From positions 53,454 through 117,453 of the forward strand of contig JABHEG010000016.1 of NCBI GenBank assembly GCA_018676675.1: DNA of 64,000 nucleotides. Direction: 5' to 3'. The notes beneath the pieces are model-generated. The model was not told the origin of the DNA and did no database searches. It was given only the letters and a program-made list of their open reading frames with translations. Positions 16,493-25,285 of the stretch are shown here, piece by piece; position 1 is the stretch's first letter, and each line of letters starts with the position of its first letter. This stretch comes from Lentisphaerota bacterium. GTDB lineage: Bacteria > Verrucomicrobiota > Lentisphaeria > Oligosphaerales > JABHEG01. Both the position numbers and the translations under genes were made by a program.

Positions 16493-16725
16493 TGCTGCCC
16501 CTCCCCGTAGAACATGGCGCAGACCGCCGGGTCTTCATCCATGAAGTCTTCCGGCAATGTGAGCCTTCCTGCCAGCTGCCCGAGTTCCCGCTTCTCAGTT
16601 GGTCTGTGGATGACCAGATCAACCATCGGCAGGTTGTTTTTGGCGATCACCACGGTCTCGCCGTGGTACACCTTGTCGATTAGTCTCGACAAGTGCGTTT
16701 TTGCTTCTGAGACGTTGACAATCAT
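16489..16725 (-). CDS. Phd/YefM-type antitoxin
   Basis: A 78-residue antitoxin. The N-terminal MIVNVSEAKTHLSRLIDKV and the following GETVVIAKNNLPMVDLV are the DNA-binding Phd/YefM fold. The C-terminal part (LPEDFMDEDPAVCAMFYG) is the usual toxin-wrapping tail of PIN-associated members. The pair is normally autorepressed through the upstream region. The spacer 16726-16983, shared with the divergent FAD oxidoreductase gene, has an AT-rich tract and repeated TTGGTCA words near 16795-16830 that could be an operator or promoter. Confidence 0.9.
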   Translation of the reverse strand: MIVNVSEAKTHLSRLIDKVYHGETVVIAKNNLPMVDLVIHRPTEKRELGQLAGRLTLPEDFMDEDPAVCAMFYGEGQQ

Positions 16726-16983
16726 ACTGCACCCATCGCAAGCGCTACAGACTGCTCAGCATCGTGCCGAGTAAGATGAACAGATCAACCAGTGTTGGTC
16801 ATATATATCATAGCTGGTCAGGTTGGTCAAGTTGAGTAAGCAGCAGGCAGCGTGCAGACGTCCTGTGGCATCTGCTGGCGGGCCGGCGCATATTTCTGCC
16901 GAACAGGGACGGGCTGACAGGCGAGACCTGTCTGGCATCCGTCGATCAGGTGTCGAGAGCGATGGTACGGAGATTGGCAAGAG
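16726..16983. promoter_or_regulatory. Divergent promoter region, toxin-antitoxin / FAD oxidoreductase
   Basis: This 258-base spacer separates divergent genes. It contains an unusually AT-rich tract, CATATATATCATAG near 16800-16813, flanked by TTGGTCA at about 16795 and a second TTGGTCA near 16823. A related TGGTCA lies between them. Repeated short words around an AT-rich core in a GC-rich genome suggest promoter and operator sequences for one or both genes. Confidence 0.4.
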
Positions 16984-19368
16984 ATGAGACGTGACATTCC
17001 GAGCAGCTGCGACTTTCTGGTTGCCGGGGGCGGCATTCCGGGGATCTGCGCGGCCGTCCAGGCCGGTCGTCTCGGTCTGCGCACGGTTCTGGTTGAGAAA
17101 GAGTGGATGCTGGGGGGCAATGGCGGTCCGCTGCTGGGGATCAACTGGGGCGGCTGCGCCCGTCACAACCCGGCCTGGCTTGAGACTGGCATCATCGAGG
17201 AGCTGAACTGCCGTGTGTTCAACGCGTGTGCTCTGAGCCTGCCCGGTAACTACACCATCAACATTGACCCGACGGTGGACGTGGTATTCGGTCAGATTCT
17301 GGAGGAGGCCGGCGTCACCGTACGTCGCCGCCACATCGTGCAAGGCGTCTCGACGGAAGCGACACGTTCCGGCCGATGCCGGATTACGGGGATCGAGATC
17401 CGGAATCTCGAGAACCTGCAGGTCAACCACGTGGCGATCGACGGCTTTGTATTGGACGACACGGGTGACGCTGCAGTCGCCGATATGGCCGGGGCCGACA
17501 CGGTCATGGGGCGGGAGTCACGAGCGCAGACCGGAGAGCGAAGCGCACCGGACGATCCGGACACCGTGGTTTCCGCTGCCAGCATCACTGCGATGACTGC
17601 GGACGCAGGCGCTCCGTGCCCGTTCGTCCCGCCACCGGGCACGCCGAAGTGGAACGCTGACAAACCGGCGAACACGTTCCACCCCGATCTCCCGTTGAAC
17701 TTCCTTTTTCAGGTCGATGAGGGCGGAGAGAATGCGGCGAACCACCCCCTGCACTCGCCGCAGGACCTCTACCTCAGGCTTCGGCGCAGGATCTTCAGCA
17801 TCTGGGACTACATGAAGAACGACCTGTACGCGGAAGAAGCGACGAACCACAAGCTGATCTGGATCAGTCCGCTCCTGGGCCGGCGTGAATCACGGCGTGT
17901 TGTCGGCGACTACATGCTGACCCAGACCGATGCAGAAGCCTGCCGGACCTTCCCGGACACGGTCGGGATCTGTGGTCACGGTCTGGACTACCACCCACCG
18001 TCGTTTGATGGCGGTTACGAGTGCATTTTCTACTCCGGACCCGTGCCTTTCGATGTTCCATTCCGCTGCATCTACTCCCGAAATATCGAGAATCTGTTCT
18101 CCGCGGGCCGTGCGATCAGTGCGACGCACGTTGCCTTCTCCGGCACCCGGATCATCCGGACGGGGGCCCTTCTGGGCCAAGCTGCAGCAGTTGCCGCCAG
18201 CCTCTGCCGTGCGAAAGACATCACGCCCCGGAGCCTGGCGAACGACCATGCCGCCGAACTCCAGCAGGCGGTGATTGCACAGGACGCCTGGATCCCCGGC
18301 GTTGCCCTCAGCGACTCACTGGATCTCGCCGCAACGGCTCACGTTACGGCCAGTTCTGAAGCGACTGTGAACCGTGATCCGGACTCGGTGAACGGCACGT
18401 GGCGCCCGGCCGGGGCAGGCCTTGGGGCGGTTGCGTACACGTATCCTGAACGGCTCACGAACGCCGGTGTCTGTGTCCGCAACGGCGGCCTTGCCTCGGT
18501 ATCTGTCCGTGCGTTCGTCGGCTACGGGCAAAGTCCGTTGCCGGAGTGGCCGGACGTCCGAGAACGGGACGCTGATGAGCGCTACGTCTTCAGCCCTCCT
18601 GTCCAGCCGTACTGGATCACTCGCTTCGATACCTGCTCCGAGCAGGAGTTGGACATCCCGGCCGGCTTCGAGGGTTGGGTGGACGTGGCCATGTCGAGCT
18701 CGTCGCCGTTCCCACCCTACGACCGCAGACGTTTCACCCAAGGCGTTCTTGTCGCTGTTTCAGGTGACGTGGAGGTACTGGTCGCTCCCCACGGCCTCGA
18801 CACCATTGATGTCGCGCGGTCTGACGGCGACGGAAGCTGGTCCGTACGGCCGGGACCCGTGCCGATCGTCCGCATGACGCCGGACCCCACCCCGGGTGCC
18901 GCAACACACGTGACTGACGGTCACATCCATCGCCAAGCCTTGGCACACCTGCACCAGTGGATCAGTGCGCCCGGCGAAGCGTTGCCGCAGTGGTTGGAGC
19001 TGGACCTTGGAGAGCCCAGGAGTATCGGCCGTATCCAGCTCCGATTCGACACGACTGAGCGCTTCTGGGAGCAATCCTACATGGCCCAGGGCGAGAGCGC
19101 CCCCCGGCGTTGCGTTCGCGATTACCGAATCGAGGTCGAGACGCCCGATGGTTGGCAGAGCGTGGTCGAGGAGAAGGACAACGTGCTGCGATTCCGCGAG
19201 CATCGCTTGCCGACCGCAATCATGTCCCGAAAGGTCCGCATCATTGTTGATGCTGTCAACGGTCCCGACCAACTTGCCCGCATCTATTCCGTCCACCTTT
19301 ACGAGCGGCGAGACCGCCGGGTAGCTGCTGGGCGGCTTGACGTCGTATCCGAGGGGGGATTACCGTAA
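16984..19368 (+). CDS. FAD-dependent oxidoreductase with C-terminal discoidin-like region
   Basis: A 794-residue protein of the FAD-dependent oxidoreductase family common in PVC bacteria. The dinucleotide-binding start is DFLVAGGGIPGICAAVQAGR, then VLVEKEWMLGGNGG. The second flavin-binding region near residue 370 reads NIENLFSAGRAISATHVAFS, with TGALLGQAAAVAA after it. From about residue 440 the protein becomes beta-rich (TAHVTASSEATVNRDPDSVN; LELDLGEPRSIGRIQLRFD), which looks like one or two discoidin/F5-8-type sugar-binding sandwiches. There is no signal peptide. The likely role is oxidation of a sugar or sugar acid. Fusion of such a domain to a predicted cytosolic flavoprotein is unusual. 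Confidence 0.85.
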   Translation: MRRDIPSSCDFLVAGGGIPGICAAVQAGRLGLRTVLVEKEWMLGGNGGPLLGINWGGCARHNPAWLETGIIEELNCRVFNACALSLPGNYTINIDPTVDVVFGQILEEAGVTVRRRHIVQGVSTEATRSGRCRITGIEIRNLENLQVNHVAIDGFVLDDTGDAAVADMAGADTVMGRESRAQTGERSAPDDPDTVVSAASITAMTADAGAPCPFVPPPGTPKWNADKPANTFHPDLPLNFLFQVDEGGENAANHPLHSPQDLYLRLRRRIFSIWDYMKNDLYAEEATNHKLIWISPLLGRRESRRVVGDYMLTQTDAEACRTFPDTVGICGHGLDYHPPSFDGGYECIFYSGPVPFDVPFRCIYSRNIENLFSAGRAISATHVAFSGTRIIRTGALLGQAAAVAASLCRAKDITPRSLANDHAAELQQAVIAQDAWIPGVALSDSLDLAATAHVTASSEATVNRDPDSVNGTWRPAGAGLGAVAYTYPERLTNAGVCVRNGGLASVSVRAFVGYGQSPLPEWPDVRERDADERYVFSPPVQPYWITRFDTCSEQELDIPAGFEGWVDVAMSSSSPFPPYDRRRFTQGVLVAVSGDVEVLVAPHGLDTIDVARSDGDGSWSVRPGPVPIVRMTPDPTPGAATHVTDGHIHRQALAHLHQWISAPGEALPQWLELDLGEPRSIGRIQLRFDTTERFWEQSYMAQGESAPRRCVRDYRIEVETPDGWQSVVEEKDNVLRFREHRLPTAIMSRKVRIIVDAVNGPDQLARIYSVHLYERRDRRVAAGRLDVVSEGGLP

Positions 19369-19401
19369 AGGCAGAAAGGCAATTCCCAGGAGCAATCAGT
19401 C

Positions 19402-19638
19402 ATGACAACGATCTCGCTCAGATTTCCGGAGGAACTCGACCAACGCTTGCGGCCGATCGCGGCCCAGCGGGGCATGTCGAAGTCGGCGTTCCTGCGTGAG
19501 GTGCCCGAGTACTACATCGAGCAAGCTCCTGAAAGACGGAATTCTCGCCTTGCCACGGCAAGTGACCTGGTTGACTGCGTCGACGGCCCAAGTGACCTGT
19601 CGCACAACAAGTGTCACCTTCAGGGTTTCGGCGAATGA
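19402..19638 (+). CDS. Ribbon-helix-helix antitoxin, apparently orphaned
   Basis: A 78-residue protein with AGGAG eight bases before the ATG. Residues 1-45 are a ribbon-helix-helix DNA-binding domain (TTISLRFPEELDQRLRPIA). The tail with DLVDCVDGPSDLSHNKCHL and terminal GFGE resembles the conserved C-terminus of RHH antitoxins encoded with PIN toxins. The stop TGA overlaps an ATG (19635) as it would in such an operon, but the downstream frame closes after 19 codons. This therefore appears to be an antitoxin whose toxin has been lost. Confidence 0.75.
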   Translation: MTTISLRFPEELDQRLRPIAAQRGMSKSAFLREVPEYYIEQAPERRNSRLATASDLVDCVDGPSDLSHNKCHLQGFGE

Positions 19639-19694
19639 AGCGGTACGGGACGGTCCGCTACTGGCGAAACGTGATCGAGGGGCGGCAAATTTGA
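19635..19694 (+). pseudogene. Remnant of a toxin start codon region after the RHH antitoxin
   Basis: The ATG at 19635 overlaps the antitoxin stop in the ATGA arrangement of toxin-antitoxin operons. It opens with MKRY, a common beginning for PIN toxins, then continues GTVRYWRNVIEGRQI and stops at 19694. No PIN motifs follow in any frame before the next gene at 19712. Deletion of nearly the whole toxin is the simplest explanation. A real 19-residue peptide cannot be excluded. Confidence 0.35.
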
Positions 19695-19711
19695 GCGGAA
19701 GGGAGTCTGGA

Positions 19712-21718
19712 ATGTTGAGAGCAGTCTACATCTTCCTTGCCGCGGGGTTGCTGATCCATAGCACTGCACCTGGGCAAGGTGTGTCCGTGCTGCCGGCTCC
19801 ACAGATCCTCACGATCAATGGCGCACCCGTCGCGTTGCATCGGGAGGACCAAGTGGTCAGCGTGCAGTACGGTCCCGCCGCGCTCGCCGGCTCGCGTCCC
19901 GTCGCTCTTGGTGTCGAGCTTCTGGCTTCTCGGCTCGAACTTCTCGGTGCAAGTCTGGTGACGGAGAGCGCGCCACCTGACGCATCGGTGGTCGCAGTGG
20001 TGCAGGAAAGCAACAGAGACCTGCTCGATGTCCTGCGCGCCCTCGGTTTGGCCGAAGAACTCGACGAGGACCGCCTGGCGCAGGCATACGTCCTCTCCTG
20101 TTCCCGGGAGCCGGGAAAGCCCCTCATCACCCTCAGCGCCTGTTCGCCGCTTGGAGCCTACTACGGTCTCCTAGCCCTGTGCCAACTCCTTGACACGGAC
20201 GAAGGGGGTCACGTCTCGATGCCCTGCGTGCAGATCGCCGATTGGCCGGGCATCGGCCTCCGCCTCGCCAAGACAAGCGCGTCAGAGAACCCGTTGCGCA
20301 CGGTGCGTGCGTTCGCCGCGTGGAACGGTCTGATGAAGATGAACATGCTGGGGCTTCAGTACCATGGAAAGGCCTCGATGGCTCCGGAACAGGTCTTCAT
20401 GCACAACGTGGAGGCCCTGTGCGGCGAGGCGAGGCGCGACCAACTGATGAAGACCATCGTCTACTTCTGCCCCTTCAGAGGCGGCGACAAGGCCTGCGAC
20501 TTCCGCCGCGCCGAGGATCGAGCCCAGTACGTCACTCTCATGCGCCAGTTCCTGGCACAGGATGCGCACGGTGTGGAGGTGGACTACAACGACTGGCCGG
20601 ACAAGACGAGTGGGATCGCCATCGCGGATGTGATCAATCTCGTTTGCAGCGGCATCGCGCCGGGCCACCCGAATGCGTACGTGGTCTACTGCCCGCCGAT
20701 CGACGAGTACTGGGGCATGGCCAAGCCTAGCCTGAGTGAGACGTTGTCGAATGTGCCGGCGAACGTGCTGACGCTGTGGACGGGCATGGGGACGCTTATC
20801 AACACACTGCGCCGCGAGGATGTTGAGGAATGGACCAAGCTCACGGGCCGCCGCCCCTTTCTGTGGGTCAACCGCGTCTTCATCAGAGGCCAGTTCTCCC
20901 GCGAGCTCAACAAGGGGCAAGGCGACTACGTGTTCCGTGGCGAAGCCTTGCCCCGGGACCTGAACGGGCTGTTTGAGGGCGTGCACTTCAACGCTGGCCT
21001 GTCCACCGGCTACAACCGTCTGCCGCGCACGTTCACCCGCGAGGGCCTGGTCTACTTGGCAACGGCCGCCGACTTCGTGTGGAACCCAGCAGCGTGGAAG
21101 GCGGAGCAATCGCACACCGCGGCACAGCGGTTCGTTGATATCATGACGCCGCTGCTGGGTGACCGGGCGCTCATCGGCGAACCGGTGAACATGATTCCGC
21201 CGGACCATCCCACATGGCTTGTGCAGTCCGGTGCATGGCACGAGTCAGACGCCCAAGTTATTGGCGAGGCGAGCGGAAAGGTCGCGGTCGTGCTTCAGCG
21301 CGAGTTTACGCAGGAAAATGCCTCACACCTCTGCGTTGAGGCGAACGTGCAGACGCTCGAGCTCGGCGGCAACATGAACGGCCTCGTTGTTTGCGGCTTC
21401 GACCCTGAAACGAAGGAGTACACCATGGGCGGCGCGATGTTTGCCTCCGGGCACTGGGCCATTCTGCGCGCCCAAGCGGGGGCCACGGTCCACCATCTCC
21501 TTAAGAAGCAGGCGGCGGAGATCCCCATCGAACGACCTCACCGATTGCGGGTGGAGATCCACTACACGGAGGGCCGTCTGAGGCTGTCTGAAGAAGTCGA
21601 CGGTCAATGGGTGGCGCGGCTCACCCATACGGCTGAAGACTTGAAGGCGTTGAAGCCGGTAGCAGGGCTGGCGACCAAGTGGGGGCAAACGAGCTTCGGC
21701 GGGTTGATGACGAGATGA
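19712..21718 (+). CDS. Secreted GH84-like (NAGidase family) protein
   Basis: A 668-residue exported protein. The ATG at 19712 is preceded by AAGGGAG and starts a signal peptide (MLRAVYIFLAAGLLIHSTAP). Residues 25-175 resemble the alpha/beta domain before GH20/GH84 barrels (GAYYGLLALCQLLD). The barrel includes GVEVDYNDWPDKTSGIAIAD near residue 290, ANVLTLWTGMG near 350 and RRPFLWVNRVF near 380. These match the order of conserved segments in GH84 beta-N-acetylglucosaminidases. The paired catalytic aspartates of GH84 are not obvious; DYND is the candidate. The last 160 residues look like a jelly-roll domain. Activity on N-acetylhexosamine glycans is inferred. Confidence 0.7.
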   Translation: MLRAVYIFLAAGLLIHSTAPGQGVSVLPAPQILTINGAPVALHREDQVVSVQYGPAALAGSRPVALGVELLASRLELLGASLVTESAPPDASVVAVVQESNRDLLDVLRALGLAEELDEDRLAQAYVLSCSREPGKPLITLSACSPLGAYYGLLALCQLLDTDEGGHVSMPCVQIADWPGIGLRLAKTSASENPLRTVRAFAAWNGLMKMNMLGLQYHGKASMAPEQVFMHNVEALCGEARRDQLMKTIVYFCPFRGGDKACDFRRAEDRAQYVTLMRQFLAQDAHGVEVDYNDWPDKTSGIAIADVINLVCSGIAPGHPNAYVVYCPPIDEYWGMAKPSLSETLSNVPANVLTLWTGMGTLINTLRREDVEEWTKLTGRRPFLWVNRVFIRGQFSRELNKGQGDYVFRGEALPRDLNGLFEGVHFNAGLSTGYNRLPRTFTREGLVYLATAADFVWNPAAWKAEQSHTAAQRFVDIMTPLLGDRALIGEPVNMIPPDHPTWLVQSGAWHESDAQVIGEASGKVAVVLQREFTQENASHLCVEANVQTLELGGNMNGLVVCGFDPETKEYTMGGAMFASGHWAILRAQAGATVHHLLKKQAAEIPIERPHRLRVEIHYTEGRLRLSEEVDGQWVARLTHTAEDLKALKPVAGLATKWGQTSFGGLMTR

Positions 21719-21776
21719 CCGCAGGTCTGCCCCGCCGACCGGAACTAGCCCTACCCGGGATGAAAAGGAACGCCTC

Positions 21777-21989
21777 ATGCCAACACCTTCGGCGAAACCC
21801 AATGCGCGTCCTGTCCGCTGGTGGCTCTATCACTCGAGCATTCTGTTTATGGTTGCAGTCGCAGTTGCCATGGCGTTCCCAAAGCTCATAGGCTCCAACG
21901 ACGATCCCAGCTACGCCTTGACGGTCTGCTTCTTGTCTCTGGCAGTTGTGTTGTGGGTCTGCGGTAACCCCAAGTCGTCCTCGTCGTGA
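21777..21989 (+). CDS. Small membrane protein, hypothetical
   Basis: A 70-residue protein with AAAAGGAACGCCTC before ATG 21777. A basic N-terminus precedes two hydrophobic segments (about residues 19-36 and 46-62: SILFMVAVAVAMAF and ALTVCFLSLAVVLWVC), so both ends are probably cytoplasmic. It follows the GH84-like gene by 58 bases on the same strand. No family is recognised. Confidence 0.55.
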   Translation: MPTPSAKPNARPVRWWLYHSSILFMVAVAVAMAFPKLIGSNDDPSYALTVCFLSLAVVLWVCGNPKSSSS

Positions 21990-22111
21990 GGGAATGCGTC
22001 CTCAGTTGGATCACACGGGGACAGAGGAGATCGCAAACCATGGAGGTGCTTAGTGGATGGCTGGATTCATTCCCAGGGAGTAACCGGATGACCGGAAACT
22101 CGTGGCAATCG

Positions 22112-24622
22112 TCATTCCCCCGACTGCACGAGCTCTCGTGAGAGCTGGAGCACGCGCGTCTGCTCCGGAGGGATTTCGAGGGTGAAGTTGAGGGTCGCCC
22201 GCGCTGGCGTGCCCTGCCAGACTCCGTCGCTGAGGATGTCCCGGGCGGTCAGTTGAGTGTCGCCTAAGCCCAGAGCTGTCGCGTTGACCGCCAGCGTGGT
22301 TCGCTCGGTTGCGTCAGTGGCGTTGTACACGGTCAGGTAGACGCCGGTGTCCGAGCCTGTTCCCCAGCGTTCCAACCAGATGTCGGCGTTGTCCGATCGG
22401 GCGTGGGTGATGGGGTGCCAGCCCGCCTTGGTGAGGCGTTGCAGCATGGGGACGAAACGGTTGTTGAGCTGATGCACCGGCTCGTACATCTCCGGCGTCT
22501 TGTACATACGCATGTTCGCGAAGGCTGGGTAGATGCCGTAAAGCGTGCACAGGTGGAAGTAGTGCGTCATCTGGGCGGGATCATCGTGGATGTTGTAGAT
22601 GAGCAGGAGGAACGGCTTCTGGCAGGCCATGACGCGCTTCTGATCAAGGCAGCTCTTGCCTTCGACGCCGAGGATGTCTGTGGCGAAGAAGTGGAACTTG
22701 CGGGTTTGGTGCAGGCCGTTCGCGAATACGAGTCTGCCACCGGGGTGGAGCTCCTTGCCCAGGCCGTGGAGGAACTCAAGGAGGGAGTACTGGTTTGACT
22801 GGACGGGTTTGCCGTTGGCCGGATCATAGGACAGGGGGATGCGAGTGTACCTGAAGTGCTCGCGACGATGGTTGGTGTAATCACCCCAAGCTCCCATCGA
22901 GTCAACGTAGATACCGTCGATCGAGGGGGTCTCTCGGACCCAACCACGCACTGTGTCGAGTAGGGCACGGGCAACGGTGGGACGGTCGGAATCGCTGAAC
23001 AACTCAGGGTTGCCGTTGAGCGGGAAGGTGATCGACGGCCCTCCCCAGCTGGTAGTGCGGATTCGGACCTGCGGTTGGGCCTGGTGGTCGAGCAGATGAC
23101 AAGCTTCGATGATTTGCTTGATGTCTGTACCCCAGCCCCGCCGTTTGCGGCTGGGCTTGGGCTCGAACGCCTTGAGGATGGCCATGGCTTCCTGCTTGGA
23201 GGCAGGCAATTCGGGGAGACGCGTGATTTCACGTTGCCCGGGGATGATGTAGGGACAGGTGGCGAGGCCGTGCCGATCGTCGTACTCCCACCGCCGTGTG
23301 CCTCCCTCATGAAAGGCGTAGTTTTGCGGGTCGGGCAACCATTTCGGAACGTTTCCGAAAAGCCAGAGGCCCTCCCTGGTGACGCGTTTCTCAAACGCTC
23401 GGGGGTAGAGCGCATAGTAGCGCCGCGCCGCATCGCGCAATCCCCACGCGGGGTCGCACCGGTAGACTACAAAGTGAAACGGTGCACAGCTCTTGAGGCT
23501 GCCTCCCGCCTCTGGGGAAAGACCGAAACGGAAACGCACCGCATAGCCGAAGGTTGGGTCGTGAGTGAACACACAGTCGCACGGAGAGTCGGCCGGCACG
23601 GCCAAGGCGAGGCCTGAGGTCGTGCTTGGGTCGCTCAGCGACGAGAATGTCATGGCCTCCGTGCCCATCGGATTGTCTTGCAGGACGACTTCGTCGCGAA
23701 CGCTTTGGCCCCAACGCCAGTGGCTCGCGCCGACCGGTAGGGAGAACCACAGATCAAGCGCCCGGTCTGTCCCAGACAGGTCTGTGACCGTTCCGCCGCA
23801 GACGATGTGGTCGTCGAGGGCTTTGTAGGTCGCTGCGATGCGTAAGTCGAGCCCTTCAAAATGTTGGGTGATGCGACCATTTGCCCGGGCGATCTTGCCG
23901 GTCACCGGCACGACTTCCTCAGCGAATGGCTGGAGCCACAGGCCGCTGTGTCGTCCTGCGTTTGCCAAGTCCTGTTCGTCTTCCTGGACACGTGCGATGG
24001 CGCCGGTGTCCGTGATGCTCAGCTCGAACCCATCGCGCGTGGTCAGCGTGAGTTGTGCGCCGTTCCCTGCCGGCCGGTCGGCGATGACGGCCTGTTTGCG
24101 GCGTTCGACAGTCACGGTGACGTCGTCCCACCAGGCGGTCCCGACGTGGTAGTTGCACAGGTAGATGCTCAGCCGATTGGACGGATTGGCCACGGTCATG
24201 GTTTCGGAGAGTTCCTGGAAGTCATGTGTTCCGCCGATACCGTCGGCTGTCGCGTTCTGACGCAAGTTGGTGGTGCTGTAGAGCTGCATGACGATCCGCG
24301 GCGTGCCCTGACACGCGTGGGCGGCCGCGTGGGCGGAGAACGCGATTCGGCTACCGGAGGGCAGCGGGGGATCGAAGTGGTAGCTCTGCACGACGTTGCC
24401 GGTTTCGGCAGCGCTCTTGTTTGTGATTCGGACCGAGGCCTTGCCGGTCACCGCCCGGTTCTGGTCCCAGGCGATGTCCCCTGTCGTGCGACGGTGGTTG
24501 AAGCTCCACTCGGCGGGCCGGTTAGCCGCACCATCCTCGAAGCTCCAGTTCCGGACGATGGTCTCCTGCGCGTTCCCGCATAGGCCGGCAGACAGTCCAA
24601 GCGTCGTCAGTATCCATCTCAT
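22112..24622 (-). CDS. Secreted TIM-barrel protein, putative glycoside hydrolase of unassigned family
   Basis: An 836-residue exported protein. Start ATG 24622 follows GGAGGAGATC; signal peptide MRWILTTLGLSAGLCGNAQ. Residues about 20-170 are a carbohydrate-binding jelly roll (VRNWSFEDGAANRPAEWSFN). Residues about 190-420 are a beta-rich supersandwich-like region and residues about 430-790 a likely barrel. Near residue 566 the segment IDGIYVDSMGAWGDY puts an Asp pair at the end of a predicted strand, a common place for a catalytic acid or nucleophile. A related motif (LDGIYWDSN) occurs in the 42838-46971 protein. I cannot assign a CAZy family. The gene is monocistronic between convergent and divergent neighbours. 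Confidence 0.65.
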   Translation of the reverse strand: MRWILTTLGLSAGLCGNAQETIVRNWSFEDGAANRPAEWSFNHRRTTGDIAWDQNRAVTGKASVRITNKSAAETGNVVQSYHFDPPLPSGSRIAFSAHAAAHACQGTPRIVMQLYSTTNLRQNATADGIGGTHDFQELSETMTVANPSNRLSIYLCNYHVGTAWWDDVTVTVERRKQAVIADRPAGNGAQLTLTTRDGFELSITDTGAIARVQEDEQDLANAGRHSGLWLQPFAEEVVPVTGKIARANGRITQHFEGLDLRIAATYKALDDHIVCGGTVTDLSGTDRALDLWFSLPVGASHWRWGQSVRDEVVLQDNPMGTEAMTFSSLSDPSTTSGLALAVPADSPCDCVFTHDPTFGYAVRFRFGLSPEAGGSLKSCAPFHFVVYRCDPAWGLRDAARRYYALYPRAFEKRVTREGLWLFGNVPKWLPDPQNYAFHEGGTRRWEYDDRHGLATCPYIIPGQREITRLPELPASKQEAMAILKAFEPKPSRKRRGWGTDIKQIIEACHLLDHQAQPQVRIRTTSWGGPSITFPLNGNPELFSDSDRPTVARALLDTVRGWVRETPSIDGIYVDSMGAWGDYTNHRREHFRYTRIPLSYDPANGKPVQSNQYSLLEFLHGLGKELHPGGRLVFANGLHQTRKFHFFATDILGVEGKSCLDQKRVMACQKPFLLLIYNIHDDPAQMTHYFHLCTLYGIYPAFANMRMYKTPEMYEPVHQLNNRFVPMLQRLTKAGWHPITHARSDNADIWLERWGTGSDTGVYLTVYNATDATERTTLAVNATALGLGDTQLTARDILSDGVWQGTPARATLNFTLEIPPEQTRVLQLSRELVQSGE

Positions 24623-24915
24623 TGCAGGCGATCTCCTCCATTGCTGCTCGGACTATGCTCCGCTGCCGGGCACAATGCCACTGCGAGAGGGAGCCTTGCC
24701 AGAAGTGGAGTGGGAACGGCTTAAGCGGGAAGCTTGGCCAAGGAGATCATCAGAAGCGCTGTCGCGTCGGGCGGAATGCACTGCAAGTCGTGCAGTTCTC
24801 AGCGGGGACGTTCTTCCTTGGTTGCATGGGCGTGGGAGTGCTGGTATCGTGACCATTGGGAGGAGGAGCGTTGAAGTTGTCGGCCCACCTGGTGCCAGAC
24901 GGGAGGACGAGGAAG
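24623..24915. other. Intergenic spacer without recognised feature
   Basis: A 293-base spacer between divergent genes. It should contain the promoters of the secreted TIM-barrel gene and the small Cys-rich gene. I found no inverted repeat of note and no additional gene with a ribosome binding site. Confidence 0.4.
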
Positions 24916-25179
24916 ATGAAGCCAAGCCACAAACCCGTCCGGAAGTGTCACGGTTGCGGTCTGAACCTGGGAGATCATTGCGGCGTGTATCCCGTCCCCA
25001 GGAAGATGTGGCATCGCCGCACCTGCTCGGGGTACAAGAACGAAGACATGCTTGGCCAATACCAAGCTGAACAGGCCAGGCACCCCCCTGATCCTGCCAG
25101 ACAGGCCAGGCGTGAGGTGGCCAAGCAACGGGATTCAGAACCCCACTGGCAGGGAAAGTTGCCCCACGCAAACAGGTAG
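24916..25179 (+). CDS. Small cysteine-rich conserved hypothetical protein
   Basis: An 87-residue protein starting at ATG 24916 with GAGGAAG just upstream; longer readings lack a site. Residues 8-40 carry CHGCGLNLGDHCGVYPVP and CSGYKNEDML, a Cys4 arrangement (CxxC, then single Cys residues) suggesting a zinc site. The C-terminal half is basic and helical (PPDPARQARREVAKQRDSEP). I recognise this as the layout of a small conserved protein seen in several environmental bacterial phyla, without a known function. The following sialidase gene starts about 100 bases later. Confidence 0.7.
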   Translation: MKPSHKPVRKCHGCGLNLGDHCGVYPVPRKMWHRRTCSGYKNEDMLGQYQAEQARHPPDPARQARREVAKQRDSEPHWQGKLPHANR

Positions 25180-25285
25180 CAGTCGGTGGAGCAAGCCGCA
25201 GCACTCGACCGACATTGTGCTACGTCGTCTCCGTGGCCGGGAAACAAATCTCTCTCTTGTTGGGGCAGGTGCAATCGTGGACATT

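Noticed and set aside
16795..16830. TTGGTCA words considered as a known repressor operator
   Set aside because: The spacing is irregular and no matching regulator is encoded nearby, so only a general regulatory call is made.
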